Of a stretch of DNA of 10,604 nt, positions 1-7,666 are shown piece after piece. Position 1 is the first letter of the stretch. Each line of letters starts with the position of its first letter. Below the pieces are notes generated by a model. It was not told where the DNA came from. It did not search any database and saw only the letters and a list, made by a program, of their open reading frames with translations. The stretch is taken from positions 1 to 10,604 of the forward strand of contig DTXE01000124.1 in the NCBI GenBank assembly GCA_012962595.1. The letters run 5' to 3'. A program made the position numbers and the translations under genes. Origin of the DNA: Syntrophaceae bacterium (GTDB lineage Bacteria; Desulfobacterota; DTXE01).

Positions 1-34
1 AAAAAAGAAATCCTCCTACCTACAAATTGGAGGA
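1..34 (-). terminator. Hairpin plus T-tract, likely terminator of the glycogen/kinase operon
   Basis: Read on the minus strand, TCCTCC (34-29) and GGAGGA (16-11) form a perfect 6-bp inverted repeat with a 12-base loop. It is followed directly by a T-rich tail, TTTCTTTTTT (10-1). This is the layout of a Rho-independent terminator about 70 bases beyond the histidine kinase stop codon. The stem is short, so it may be only moderately efficient. The tract reaches the window edge and could continue. The hairpin lies inside the 42-bp element that recurs at 10505-10546. Confidence 0.6.
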
Positions 35-42
35 GCTATTTT
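1..42 (-). repeat. Dispersed 42-bp 3'-flank element, copy A
   Basis: Read from 42 to 1 on the minus strand, it begins AAAATAGCTCCTCCAAT and continues into the hairpin and T-tract at the window edge. It aligns without gaps to 10505-10546 on the plus strand, with 35 of 42 identical bases, including the first 17 in a row. All seven mismatches are transitions. It lies downstream of the histidine kinase operon in the sense direction. The function is unknown; the T-tract in this copy suggests a terminator-associated repeat. Confidence 0.7.
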
Positions 43-86
43 CAGGTGAAAAAGAAACCAACTCATTAGCACACATACTTCATGGG

Positions 87-123
87 GCAAGCCCGTTAGG
101 TGGTTTTACTTAACGGGGCTTGC
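87..123 (-). terminator. Stable hairpin over the kinase stop codon
   Basis: GCAAGCCCGTTA (87-98) and TAACGGGGCTTGC (111-123) pair over 12 bp with one bulged G, around a 12-base loop (99-110). The right arm is the last coding bases of the histidine kinase gene, and the stop codon (108-106) lies in the loop. On the minus strand no run of T follows, so it is not a textbook intrinsic terminator. It could protect the mRNA 3' end or act together with the hairpin and T-tract at 1-34. Confidence 0.5.
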
Positions 124-1809
124 GGGCAGCTTTATGATAAAGGTGGCACCCACACCTGGCTCATTGCGTACACCTATTTTGCCGTGGTGTTTTGTTATGA
201 TCTTATGGGCTATGGACAAGCCCAATCCAGAGCCGTAAACCTTGGTAGTAAAGAAGGGATTAAAGATGTTATGAATCGCTTCTTCAGAAATACCCCCACC
301 GGTATCTCCTATCTCACATACAGCTATAGGTATGTTATCCTCCATCAATTTGTAAGTTCTTAGGGTTAATGTTCCCCGATCCCCCATGGCCTGTTTGGCA
401 TTTAATATAAGATTGGAGAAGACATACTTAATTTGGCGAGGGTCACCATAAATCGAAGGTACTTCTGAAAACTCCTTTACTATCCTGATGTTGGTCTTTT
501 CAAAATCCCTCCTCAAAATATCCAGAACCTCTTCCATCATGGTATCCATCTGGCATTCGGTATAAGAAACCGCTTCATCTACAGAAAAGTCTAGGAGCTC
601 CCGCAGGATTTTTTCTAACCTCTCTACCTCTCCCACAATTATCTTGAGGTATTTCTTTATAGAAGAGTCTCCCTTGATATCATCTTTGATTAAGTTATCA
701 ATTCTTCTGGCAAATCCCCCTACTGCTACCAAGGGATTTCGAATTTCATGGGCCAAGGCAGAGGCTATCTCACCCATGGCAGCCATCCTTTCCGATTCTA
801 TAAGCCTTTCCTGGGTAGTTTTCAGTTCTTTAGCCAATCTTTCCATCTGATTAAAAATCAGTGCATTTTCTAAAGAGGCAGATATCACCCCAGCCATAGA
901 CAGAAGTAGTGCTCTATCATCGGCATCGAAGTGGGTGCTCTTAGGGGTATCGATAAGCTTTTTGTCATATACACATAGCAGTCCTTGAAGCTTGCCCTTA
1001 GATCTCAAGGGAATAGATATAGTGGAAGTTACTCTCCCCTCCTTAATGGCCTTTTCACATTGAAATATGTGATTTGTTTTCTTGAATTCTGCCACTGAAA
1101 TATCTTTCATACATACATGGGGCACTGTTCCTGATTGGGAGCCTAATCTAAGCTTGCCAGTTGACCCATCAACCACCTTCAGAATAGAACTTCTTGCATG
1201 GATAACTCTTGCAGTGATACTTACAATCCGCTTGAGGATTTCAGGGAGTTCAATGGTAGAGCTTACGGATTTAGCTACTTCCGCCAAGGCACTTAATTCA
1301 GTGATATGTTTCTTAGCCTCAGTATACACTCTAAAATTCCTGATAATTCCTGCTAACTCCTGTGATATAGCAATAAAGAGCTTCTCTTGTTTTGGGCCCA
1401 ATCTTATAGGGCCTTTATTGACAAGAGAGAGTACACCATAGGTGAAGTCATTGTCGCCAATAGGAAAGGTTACAAATGACGAAAAGTCTCTCAAAGGAAT
1501 GGGAACAGTTAGTTTGGGGTCATCCACATTTTTTATGTCATCGATAGCAATGGGTTTTCTGTCAAGCACCGGGATACCAATTACCCCTTCACCTACCGGT
1601 ATAGAAAGACCATTGGGTGAAATTATACTGGGATCGCTGGAAACCTTTAACATAAGTGACTCATTGTGTTTGTCTAAAAGAAAGATATTACATAAATCAC
1701 ACCCAAACTCCCGAGAGAGTAAGTGTACTATACTTTGAAGCTTTTCCTCAAATCCCACAGTAGATTGCGCTATTTCAATAAACTTAGCCAATAGCTTAAA
1801 TCTACTCAA
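106..1809 (-). CDS. Two-GAF cytoplasmic sensor histidine kinase
   Basis: A 567-residue protein with no signal peptide or membrane segment, so it should be a soluble sensor. Two GAF-like domains cover about 20-160 and 183-320, followed by a short coiled coil (about 320-345). The HisKA dimerisation domain carries the H-box AHEIRNPL, with phospho-acceptor H354. The HATPase domain has the N-box NLILNAKQAM (466-475), G1 box GDTGGGI (D502), F-box FNPFFTTK and G2 box GSGLGLSI (526-533). All ATP-binding and phosphotransfer motifs look intact, and it has no receiver domain of its own. The start is TTG at 1809-1807, overlapping the glgA stop by 4 bases, with a GAGG ribosome-binding site 5 bases upstream and no ATG nearby. 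The family autophosphorylates on His and passes phosphate to a response regulator; none is in this window. The GAF ligand cannot be read from sequence. The operon position suggests a role tied to energy or carbon storage state, which is inference. Confidence 0.93.
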   Translation of the reverse strand: MSRFKLLAKFIEIAQSTVGFEEKLQSIVHLLSREFGCDLCNIFLLDKHNESLMLKVSSDPSIISPNGLSIPVGEGVIGIPVLDRKPIAIDDIKNVDDPKLTVPIPLRDFSSFVTFPIGDNDFTYGVLSLVNKGPIRLGPKQEKLFIAISQELAGIIRNFRVYTEAKKHITELSALAEVAKSVSSTIELPEILKRIVSITARVIHARSSILKVVDGSTGKLRLGSQSGTVPHVCMKDISVAEFKKTNHIFQCEKAIKEGRVTSTISIPLRSKGKLQGLLCVYDKKLIDTPKSTHFDADDRALLLSMAGVISASLENALIFNQMERLAKELKTTQERLIESERMAAMGEIASALAHEIRNPLVAVGGFARRIDNLIKDDIKGDSSIKKYLKIIVGEVERLEKILRELLDFSVDEAVSYTECQMDTMMEEVLDILRRDFEKTNIRIVKEFSEVPSIYGDPRQIKYVFSNLILNAKQAMGDRGTLTLRTYKLMEDNIPIAVCEIGDTGGGISEEAIHNIFNPFFTTKVYGSGLGLSIAHKIITKHHGKIGVRNEPGVGATFIIKLPASPVK

Positions 1810-3257
1810 TTCTTCCTCTTTGCTATAGCCTTTTTATAAAGTTCCACATACCTGTGGGCCGAAGATTCCCAGGAAAAATCTTGAGTCATGGCCTGTTTCA
1901 TAAGTTTTAGCCAGGCATGTTTATCTTTAAATAAATTAATGGCACGCTCAATAGCACCCATTAATGCCTCAGGAGTATAGTCAGTAAATTTAAAACCGGT
2001 CCCTATACCGGAAGAGGTATCATAATCAACTACGGTATCATCCAACCCACCCACGGCCCTAACAATGGGAATGGTTCCGTATTTTAAACTATAAAGTTGA
2101 TCCAGGCCGCAAGGTTCATACTTAGATGGCATAAGAAATATATCTGATCCCGCTAAAATCTTATGGTTCAAAGCAGCATCATACCCGATGTAGATGCCTA
2201 ACTTGCCCTTATATTTAGTAGCCATGTCTACTAAGAAGGTCTGGTATCTATCTTCTCCTTTTCCCAGGATAACTAATTGCAAGTCCAGAGATATAATATT
2301 ATCAAATGCCCTTGTCACCAGATCAAGGCCTTTTCGATCTATCAATTTGGACACCATGACAATTAATGGACTGTCCGAATCATTTAAGTCAAATACCCTT
2401 CTTAAATCCGCCTTGCACAATGCTTTATTCTCTATGGAATCCTGCGCATAATTAGCTGCTATCCACTGGTCTGTAGCTGGATTCCAGATATCGTAATCCA
2501 CACCATTAAATACAAAAAAGAGGTCCTGAGAGCGTTCCCTGAGCACCCCATCCAGACCGCATCCATTGGCTTCAGTTTGTATCTCTGTGAGATACTTACG
2601 ACTTACGGTATTTATGATATCTGCAAATACGATACCACCCTTCATAAAGTTGATCTTGCCATAGAATTCCAGAGCGGATGGCGCAAATAGCTCCCATGGA
2701 AGACCTGTCAGGGGCATGTCGTATTGCCAGAAGATTCCCTGATAACCCAGATTGTGGATAGTATAAAGGCTTGCGACTTTGGAAAGGATGGGCATATCTT
2801 TATAGAGCGTCTTAAGGTAAACAGGAATAAGGGCTGTGTGCCAATCATTACAATGGATGACATCCACATCTAGGTTTAGGGTTATGCATAGTTCCAGGAC
2901 AGCCCTGGAAAAGAATGTAAACCTCTCGGCATTATCCTGGTAATCCCCATATTCGGTTCCATAGATTCCATCCCTATCGAATAATTCATCTCTGGCAATT
3001 AAATATACGGGAATTCCATCTATTTCCGATTTAAAGACCTGGCCTGCATACATTTTCCAGGATATGGGAACACCTAGGGTCTTATTGGTCTTTTTAATGG
3101 CGAGATTTGAGTATTCTACTGAACGGTATTTGGGTGATACAATGATCACTTCATGCCCAAGCCTTTTCAGTGCCTTGGGCAACCCGTGGGATACCTCAGC
3201 AAGGCCTCCCACCTTGGAAAATGGAGCAACTTCTGATGAAACAAAAAGAATCTTCAT
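1806..3257 (-). CDS. glgA: Glycogen synthase (GT5)
   Basis: A 483-residue GT-B glycosyltransferase that adds glucose from ADP-glucose (or UDP-glucose) to the growing alpha-1,4-glucan chain in the cytosol. The N-terminal GT5 domain starts MKILFVSSEVAPFSKVGGL; K15 of KVGGL falls at the number of the E. coli catalytic lysine. It also shows HCNDWHTAL (135-143), YTIHNLGYQG (165-174) and NGVDYDIWNP (251-260). The C-terminal Rossmann half has SKLIDRKG (303-310), PSKYEPCGL (E381) and VGGLDDTV. Length matches bacterial GlgA (about 475-490). Usually the 303-310 motif reads SRL..KG, so the phosphate-contacting Arg is Lys304 here, while the second lysine (K309) is kept. Start: GTG (3260) and ATG (3257) are adjacent; AGAGG at 3270-3266 lies 5 and 8 bases upstream respectively, and the family start MKIL favours the ATG. 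It sits between the GH57 gene and a translationally coupled kinase. No glgC or glgB is present in the window. Confidence 0.96.
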   Translation of the reverse strand: MKILFVSSEVAPFSKVGGLAEVSHGLPKALKRLGHEVIIVSPKYRSVEYSNLAIKKTNKTLGVPISWKMYAGQVFKSEIDGIPVYLIARDELFDRDGIYGTEYGDYQDNAERFTFFSRAVLELCITLNLDVDVIHCNDWHTALIPVYLKTLYKDMPILSKVASLYTIHNLGYQGIFWQYDMPLTGLPWELFAPSALEFYGKINFMKGGIVFADIINTVSRKYLTEIQTEANGCGLDGVLRERSQDLFFVFNGVDYDIWNPATDQWIAANYAQDSIENKALCKADLRRVFDLNDSDSPLIVMVSKLIDRKGLDLVTRAFDNIISLDLQLVILGKGEDRYQTFLVDMATKYKGKLGIYIGYDAALNHKILAGSDIFLMPSKYEPCGLDQLYSLKYGTIPIVRAVGGLDDTVVDYDTSSGIGTGFKFTDYTPEALMGAIERAINLFKDKHAWLKLMKQAMTQDFSWESSAHRYVELYKKAIAKRKN

Positions 3258-3260
3258 CAC

Positions 3261-3320
3261 TCAAACCTCTATCCGAACTGCTCTCAAGAACTTAGCAGCA
3301 TCCTCCTCTTTGCTATTCAT
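3261..3320 (-). CDS. Possible 19-residue leader ORF ahead of glgA
   Basis: In the 89-base gap between the GH57 stop and the glgA ATG, an ATG at 3320 opens a 19-codon frame (begins MNSKEEDAAKF, ends RIEV). Its TGA (3263-3261) directly abuts the alternative GTG of glgA (3260). Its ribosome-binding site is poor: AAGGG ends one base before the ATG. The frame is also open upstream through the end of the GH57 gene without a better start. It resembles no family I know. It could couple translation into glgA or be chance. Confidence 0.2.
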   Translation of the reverse strand: MNSKEEDAAKFLRAVRIEV

Positions 3321-3346
3321 GCCCTTAGCCCCACGCCCTTCGCTTT

Positions 3347-5473
3347 TTACATAGTACCTAATTTGAGAGTCATGTCTATCCCACTTGTTTCAGCAGCCTT
3401 AAGTTCCATCTTCCAATGGAAAAGGATGACAGAGCCTTGATATATAAATTTAAATCCTTCCTCTGATTGTGAAATTGTCTCTAAAGGAAAATACCACAAA
3501 CAAGGTACAGGACTAAAATGGAAGTCCATATTTATTTTATCCCATTTATCAACCAACTGGAAACTTGTGATGTTCTCAAATTGGCCCTCTTTGCCAAGTA
3601 TGTGCTTCACTCCCTGCTCCGGAATTGCATAGTACCTCATGGGGTCCTCTTTGCTAAGCAAAGTCAAATTAAATTCCACACCGAACCATAACATCGTCTT
3701 TAATTTTGCCTGACTTTTGAGATCATAGGTCACTTTTATCCATGAATTTGTTGAAAATTGGAAGGTCTTTTTCACATTGATAGGTATCTTTACACCATTC
3801 CGCCACATTCCACCATCCCTCTTGAGACTTATTGTACCAGAGTTTTTCTTGAATTGGATGGATTCTATGGCGTATGGTTGATTCACAAAGTCTCCCCACT
3901 CTGGATAGTTACACCTTTTAAATTGCTCGAAGGTAGTTTCCTCTCCCAATATATGGTCTATAAAGGAACGTCTCTCATACCAATCATAGAAAAGCCCTTT
4001 CTTAAGGTCTAGTTTCTTATGTTCTGATATCTCATGAATAGATTTAATTTCTCTGGGTACCCTTGTATTTACATTAGAGACTTTTACTTGTTCTCGAAAT
4101 TTGTGGTGATAGACCTCCTCTCTTCGAGTTAGGGTATCGGCTAGGTTAAAGGCTCTGGGTTTGAAGTCTAACTCAAAAAGGGTACCACCATAAGCAGGTG
4201 AAAAATAGGCATTCATTATAGAATTTGAAACCAGAACCTCCTGTCTCCCATCCTTATCAAAGTCTATTATCTCGTAGGTTAACCACTTATCCTTTCCTTT
4301 GTGGCTCTTTTGCTCGGCCATCTGTTCTGCCCTAATTAAATGCTCATATACTGCATGGCGGAGATGGTTTAGATATAGACCACCGAAGACCCCATGCCAA
4401 TAGGCACAATTACATTGGCCTTTCCACATCTCTCTTCTGGCGCGAGGTAAATTTCTTACCTTTTTGCTTACGTAAAGCATTTTCTTATGCATCATGTTAC
4501 TTTCAGGGTATTTTACCATAAAGTTATCCCAAAGTCCTCCCCTTATAAATGGACGGTAGACATCCCTTTTTCCCTGATCAGCCAAGTCAACAAGCATGTC
4601 TTTAAATCTGATGGCTGCCTTTGTAGGTAAGGCCCATTCCATCATCTCATGGTATGAGGTGTTAGGAAGATATATGCGGCCCCTTGGTGGAAAGCTATCC
4701 ATATATTCAGAAAAGGTGAGCATCTCAATCCAGTCAGAATTTTCATCTAAACATGTCATAAACCTATCCAACCAGCCCTTTTTGTAAACCCAACCATAGG
4801 TGCCAGGCCATATTCCAAATTTCTCCCCATCATCACCATAGGTGACTGCCACCGTTCCAAACCTCTCCATGAGCTCTCTAAAGAACTTCAAAGTTTCTTC
4901 TACTTTTCTGAAAGGTATCAAGTATCTAAGCTCCTTACGTATGGGGAATATGGCCAGAGGAAAGCCATCCTTCTCGGTCATGTAGTATCCAAACATATCT
5001 TCCGCATCGAGTCCAGCATAATAGAAGTGGGTATCATCGGTAAGGGTATACTTCATACCCGTTTTAGAGATCCTTTTAGGAAGAGAGGTGTCCCAGATAC
5101 GTTCTGCCAGCCAGAATCCTGACGGATCATAACCAAAGTTCTTTTGGATATATTTAGTAAGCATTTTCATCTGTCCAATGGCATCGGCCTCTGGAATAGA
5201 TGCCAAAAGCGGCTCATAAAATCCACCGCCTAGCATCTCCACCTGTTTTCTCCATACCAGTTTATGTATACGTCTCAATATCTGAGGTCTATTTTTCTCT
5301 ATCCACTCGAGCAAGGGGCCTGAATAGTGAAGGGCTATCCTAAACCTGGGATGCCTTTCCAGACACTCTAAAAAGGGCAAATAGCATTGGCTCATGCCTT
5401 CTCTGAATACGTTATCAAAATTGCCCACAGGCTGGTGGTTATGAACGCCGAATAAGAAATATATCTTCGACAT
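3347..5473 (-). CDS. GH57 4-alpha-glucanotransferase / alpha-amylase
   Basis: A 708-residue cytoplasmic enzyme of glycoside hydrolase family 57, close in layout to the archaeal 4-alpha-glucanotransferases (such as that of Thermococcus litoralis). The seven-stranded barrel domain has the family's conserved blocks: HNHQPVGN (11-18), GGGFYEP (82-88), WLAERIWD (121-128) with expected nucleophile E124, and TYGDDGEKFGIWP (211-223) with the acid/base aspartate at D214 or D215. The middle region (about 310-390), with YWHGVFGGLYLNHLR, corresponds to DUF1925. The C-terminal beta-rich part (about 394-705) corresponds to DUF1926. There is no signal peptide, so it acts on internal glucan. It probably transfers or trims alpha-1,4 chains made by GlgA next door; transferase versus hydrolase activity cannot be settled from motifs. 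The start is ATG with GAAGGA only one base upstream. An in-frame TGA 12 bases upstream and no start codon between rule out a longer product. It is the first gene of the operon. Confidence 0.93.
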   Translation of the reverse strand: MSKIYFLFGVHNHQPVGNFDNVFREGMSQCYLPFLECLERHPRFRIALHYSGPLLEWIEKNRPQILRRIHKLVWRKQVEMLGGGFYEPLLASIPEADAIGQMKMLTKYIQKNFGYDPSGFWLAERIWDTSLPKRISKTGMKYTLTDDTHFYYAGLDAEDMFGYYMTEKDGFPLAIFPIRKELRYLIPFRKVEETLKFFRELMERFGTVAVTYGDDGEKFGIWPGTYGWVYKKGWLDRFMTCLDENSDWIEMLTFSEYMDSFPPRGRIYLPNTSYHEMMEWALPTKAAIRFKDMLVDLADQGKRDVYRPFIRGGLWDNFMVKYPESNMMHKKMLYVSKKVRNLPRARREMWKGQCNCAYWHGVFGGLYLNHLRHAVYEHLIRAEQMAEQKSHKGKDKWLTYEIIDFDKDGRQEVLVSNSIMNAYFSPAYGGTLFELDFKPRAFNLADTLTRREEVYHHKFREQVKVSNVNTRVPREIKSIHEISEHKKLDLKKGLFYDWYERRSFIDHILGEETTFEQFKRCNYPEWGDFVNQPYAIESIQFKKNSGTISLKRDGGMWRNGVKIPINVKKTFQFSTNSWIKVTYDLKSQAKLKTMLWFGVEFNLTLLSKEDPMRYYAIPEQGVKHILGKEGQFENITSFQLVDKWDKINMDFHFSPVPCLWYFPLETISQSEEGFKFIYQGSVILFHWKMELKAAETSGIDMTLKLGTM

Positions 5474-5512
5474 ATCCTTCGCTACTCATTAGCCAGTCTT
5501 GGATTTCACAGA

Positions 5513-5527
5513 TATTAAGAGTTAATA
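5513..5527. promoter_or_regulatory. Perfect dyad in divergent promoter region (putative operator)
   Basis: TATTAAGAGTTAATA is a perfect 6-bp inverted repeat around a 3-base centre. The looser pair GATA (5511-5514) and TATC (5531-5534) extends the symmetry. Its right arm is the predicted -10 of the minus-strand promoter, and the left arm lies at the expected transcription start. A protein bound here would block that promoter and could also affect ftsH. A+T-rich dyads of this size also arise by chance, so the operator role is inferred. Confidence 0.4.
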
Positions 5528-5550
5528 AGGTATCTGGTAGGTGATGTCAA
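5522..5550 (-). promoter_or_regulatory. Sigma70-type promoter for the GH57-glgA-kinase operon
   Basis: On the minus strand, a perfect TTGACA (5550-5545) is followed by a 17-bp spacer and TATTAA (5527-5522), which matches four of six positions of the -10 consensus. Transcription would start near 5515 and give a leader of about 42 bases before the GH57 ATG. It is the best promoter-like sequence in the 100-bp divergent gap. Confidence 0.6.
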
Positions 5551-5590
5551 GGAAGTTGTAATGAGTAAGGAGCTTGATGCAACATCTTGA
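5549..5590 (+). promoter_or_regulatory. ftsH translation start region with overlapping 9-codon ORF
   Basis: AAGGAG (5567-5572) lies 1 base before a TTG (5574) and 4 bases before an ATG (5577), in the same frame. The spacing favours the ATG as the ftsH start. Upstream, a second ribosome-binding site AAGGAAG (5549-5555) sits 5 bases before an ATG at 5561. That ATG opens a 9-codon frame (MSKELDATS) ending at 5590, overlapping the start of ftsH in another frame. It could reflect translational coupling or be chance. Confidence 0.35.
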
Positions 5591-7514
5591 TCATGTTATA
5601 AATGTAGCAAAAAATGGATTTCAAAAAACAATGATCCAGCCAGATAAAGAGAGACAGGAAAAATCGATAAAAGAGCAAATACGAAAATTTATGGTTACAC
5701 CTCGGAAAACAGAGGATCATGTCCGCAGAAAATGGAAATTTTCACTATGGTACTTTGTCATCACCATCCTTGTTATTATGTTAATCCAGAATTATATGAT
5801 TTCTAAACATATAGAAACCATACCTTACAGTCAATTCAAGCAGTACGTGATTAAAGGCAAAGTTAAGGATTTGGCAATCAGGCCTGATGATATCAGCGGC
5901 ATCATCACAGAGGATATTAAAGGCAGAAAGGATATACCATTTGTTACGGTAAGAGTGGAGGATCGTGAACTCATTCCATTATTAGATAAATATAGGATAA
6001 GTTATTCCGGTCACCATGAGAGCAAATGGATTACTACATTTTTGTCATGGGTGATTCCCCTGATTCTTTTCTTTGCATTGTGGAGTCTCCTTATCCGGCG
6101 GATGGGAGGCGGTGCAGGAGTGCTATCCGTTGGTAAGGCTAAGCCGAAGATATATGCGGAAAGTGAGGTAAATATAAAATTTGATGACGTAGCAGGAATA
6201 GATGAGGCCAAAGCTGAGCTTCAGGAGGTAGTAGAGTTTTTAAAAAATCCTGAGAAGTTCAGGCACCTTGGCGCCAGGATACCCAAAGGGGTCCTTTTGG
6301 TGGGTCCCCCAGGAACGGGAAAGACATTGCTTGCTCGGGCAGTAGCAGGGGAGGCGAAAGTCCACTTTTTTAGCCTTAGCGGTACTGATTTTGTTGAGAT
6401 GTTTGTAGGAGTGGGTGCTGCACGGGTACGGGATCTATTTGCTCAGGCTAAAAATAATGCACCTTGTATAATTTTTATAGATGAACTGGATGCCTTGGGA
6501 AAGGCTAGGGCAATCGCCCCCATAGCCGGAGGCCATGAAGAGAGGGAACATACCCTTAATCAACTTTTAGTGGAGATGGATGGATTTGATCCTACTTCTG
6601 GTGTAATCATTATGGGGGCTACTAATAGGCCTGAGATCTTGGACCCAGCGCTACTTCGGCCTGGGAGGTTTGATCGCCATGTGGCCATTGATCGCCCTGA
6701 TATAAAGGGAAGAGCTGCCATATTAAGAATCCATGCCAAGGGAATTAAATTGGCAGAGGATGTGGATCTTGACAAAATAGCAGCCATGACCCCTGGTTTT
6801 GTGGGGGCGGACTTGGCTAATTTAGTCAATGAGGCTGCCTTGCTTGCAGCCCGCCATAACAAAGATAGGGTGGGAATGTCGGAGTTTGGAGAGGCCATTG
6901 ACCGCATTGTTGGAGGATTAGAGAAAAAAAGTCGAGTGATGAACAAGAAAGAAAAGGAGATTGTAGCTTATCACGAAAGCGGCCATGCATTGGTAGCCAA
7001 CAGCCTTCCCACTACTGAGCCCGTGCAAAAGATTTCCATTATTCCCAGGGGTATTGCTGCCCTGGGATATACCAGACAACTCCCTACCGAGGATCGATAT
7101 CTAATGACCTTGAACGAGCTTAAAGATAGGTTGTGTGTCCTTTTGGGTGGTCGTGTGGCAGAAGAAATCATCTTTGGTGATATATCCACAGGTGCACAAA
7201 GCGACCTCCTAAGGGCCACAGATATAGCCAGAACCATGGTGGCTGAGTATGGCATGAGCAAGCGCTTGGGACTTGCTTCTTATGCAAAAGAGAAAAGACC
7301 TCTGTTTTTAGATACCGGCTTGGCGCCCATTAAGGAATATAGTGAGGAGAAGGCACGAGAAATAGATGAGGAGGTAGATCACCTTTTAGAAGAGGCATAT
7401 CAGAGGGTTAAAGGCATACTTGCAGAAAGAAAGGACAAACTTCATAAGGTAGCAAAATCTCTTTTGGAAAAAGAGGTTCTGGAAGGGGAAGAGCTGAAAG
7501 CTTTATTAGTCTAA
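5577..7514 (+). CDS. ftsH: ATP-dependent zinc metalloprotease FtsH
   Basis: A 645-residue, membrane-anchored AAA+ protease that forms hexamers and degrades damaged membrane proteins and short-lived cytosolic regulators. After a charged N-terminal extension of about 54 residues come TM1 (about 56-74), a short extracytoplasmic domain beginning [10 protein letters not shown], and TM2 (about 152-173). The AAA+ module has Walker A GPPGTGKT (243-250), pore motif FVEMFVG (272-278), Walker [10 protein letters not shown] (D302, E303) and the second region of homology ending RPGRFDR (361-367). The protease domain has the zinc site HESGH (466-470) and the third ligand D543 in TGAQSDL, where the usual residue before D is N rather than S. 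Total length is typical of the family. The start is ATG at 5577 (4 bases after AAGGAG); an in-frame TTG lies one codon earlier. It is transcribed divergently from the glycogen operon and lies 152 bp before trkA. No clear sigma32-type promoter is seen. Confidence 0.97.
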   Translation: MQHLDHVINVAKNGFQKTMIQPDKERQEKSIKEQIRKFMVTPRKTEDHVRRKWKFSLWYFVITILVIMLIQNYMISKHIETIPYSQFKQYVIKGKVKDLAIRPDDISGIITEDIKGRKDIPFVTVRVEDRELIPLLDKYRISYSGHHESKWITTFLSWVIPLILFFALWSLLIRRMGGGAGVLSVGKAKPKIYAESEVNIKFDDVAGIDEAKAELQEVVEFLKNPEKFRHLGARIPKGVLLVGPPGTGKTLLARAVAGEAKVHFFSLSGTDFVEMFVGVGAARVRDLFAQAKNNAPCIIFIDELDALGKARAIAPIAGGHEEREHTLNQLLVEMDGFDPTSGVIIMGATNRPEILDPALLRPGRFDRHVAIDRPDIKGRAAILRIHAKGIKLAEDVDLDKIAAMTPGFVGADLANLVNEAALLAARHNKDRVGMSEFGEAIDRIVGGLEKKSRVMNKKEKEIVAYHESGHALVANSLPTTEPVQKISIIPRGIAALGYTRQLPTEDRYLMTLNELKDRLCVLLGGRVAEEIIFGDISTGAQSDLLRATDIARTMVAEYGMSKRLGLASYAKEKRPLFLDTGLAPIKEYSEEKAREIDEEVDHLLEEAYQRVKGILAERKDKLHKVAKSLLEKEVLEGEELKALLV

Positions 7515-7544
7515 ATTTAGATTACATCAAATCCCAAGTTTGAT
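7510..7544. other. Small inverted repeats just after ftsH
   Basis: A perfect 12-bp palindrome TCTAAATTTAGA (7510-7521) spans the ftsH stop codon. It is followed by ATCAAA (7526-7531) and TTTGAT (7539-7544), a 6-bp inverted repeat with a 7-base loop. Both are A+T-rich and no T-run follows, so they are poor terminator candidates. The segment CATCAAATCCCAAG (7525-7538) matches the heptad array after trkH at 13 of 14 bases. Confidence 0.3.
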
Positions 7545-7564
7545 TCCTAAGGACTTCTGGTTTA

Positions 7565-7593
7565 TTGACAGTCTTCCTAATAAGTGATATGAG
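7565..7593 (+). promoter_or_regulatory. Sigma70-type promoter for trkA-trkH
   Basis: A perfect TTGACA (7565-7570), a 17-bp spacer and TATGAG (7588-7593, four of six -10 positions) lie in the 152-bp gap after ftsH. Transcription would start near 7600, giving a leader of about 65 bases before trkA. This supports trkA-trkH being expressed separately from ftsH, although no strong terminator lies between them. Confidence 0.5.
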
Positions 7594-7666
7594 AATCCAA
7601 CCTTTCTACCCGTAAAAAGCCGATTTTCTTAATCCTTAGTGTCAATTGTGAATCAGGGGGTTATAG

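Noticed and set aside
1082..1441. 119-codon open frame on the plus strand opposite the kinase gene
   Set aside because: It is antisense to the GAF domains, with no ribosome-binding site or recognisable domain.
5499..5528. Plus-strand promoter TTGGAT with TTAATA or TAATAA for ftsH
   Set aside because: It matches only about half of the -35 and -10 consensus positions. ftsH must have a promoter in this gap, but I cannot place it with confidence.
6560..6946. 128-codon open frame on the minus strand inside ftsH
   Set aside because: It lies wholly opposite the conserved AAA+ region, has low-complexity serine/proline-rich content and shows no family resemblance. It is an antisense shadow.
7515..7666. 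Potassium-linked riboswitch (c-di-AMP, ydaO type) ahead of trkA
   Set aside because: The leader after the likely promoter is only about 65 bases. I could not find the conserved ydaO core or a multi-helix fold in it.
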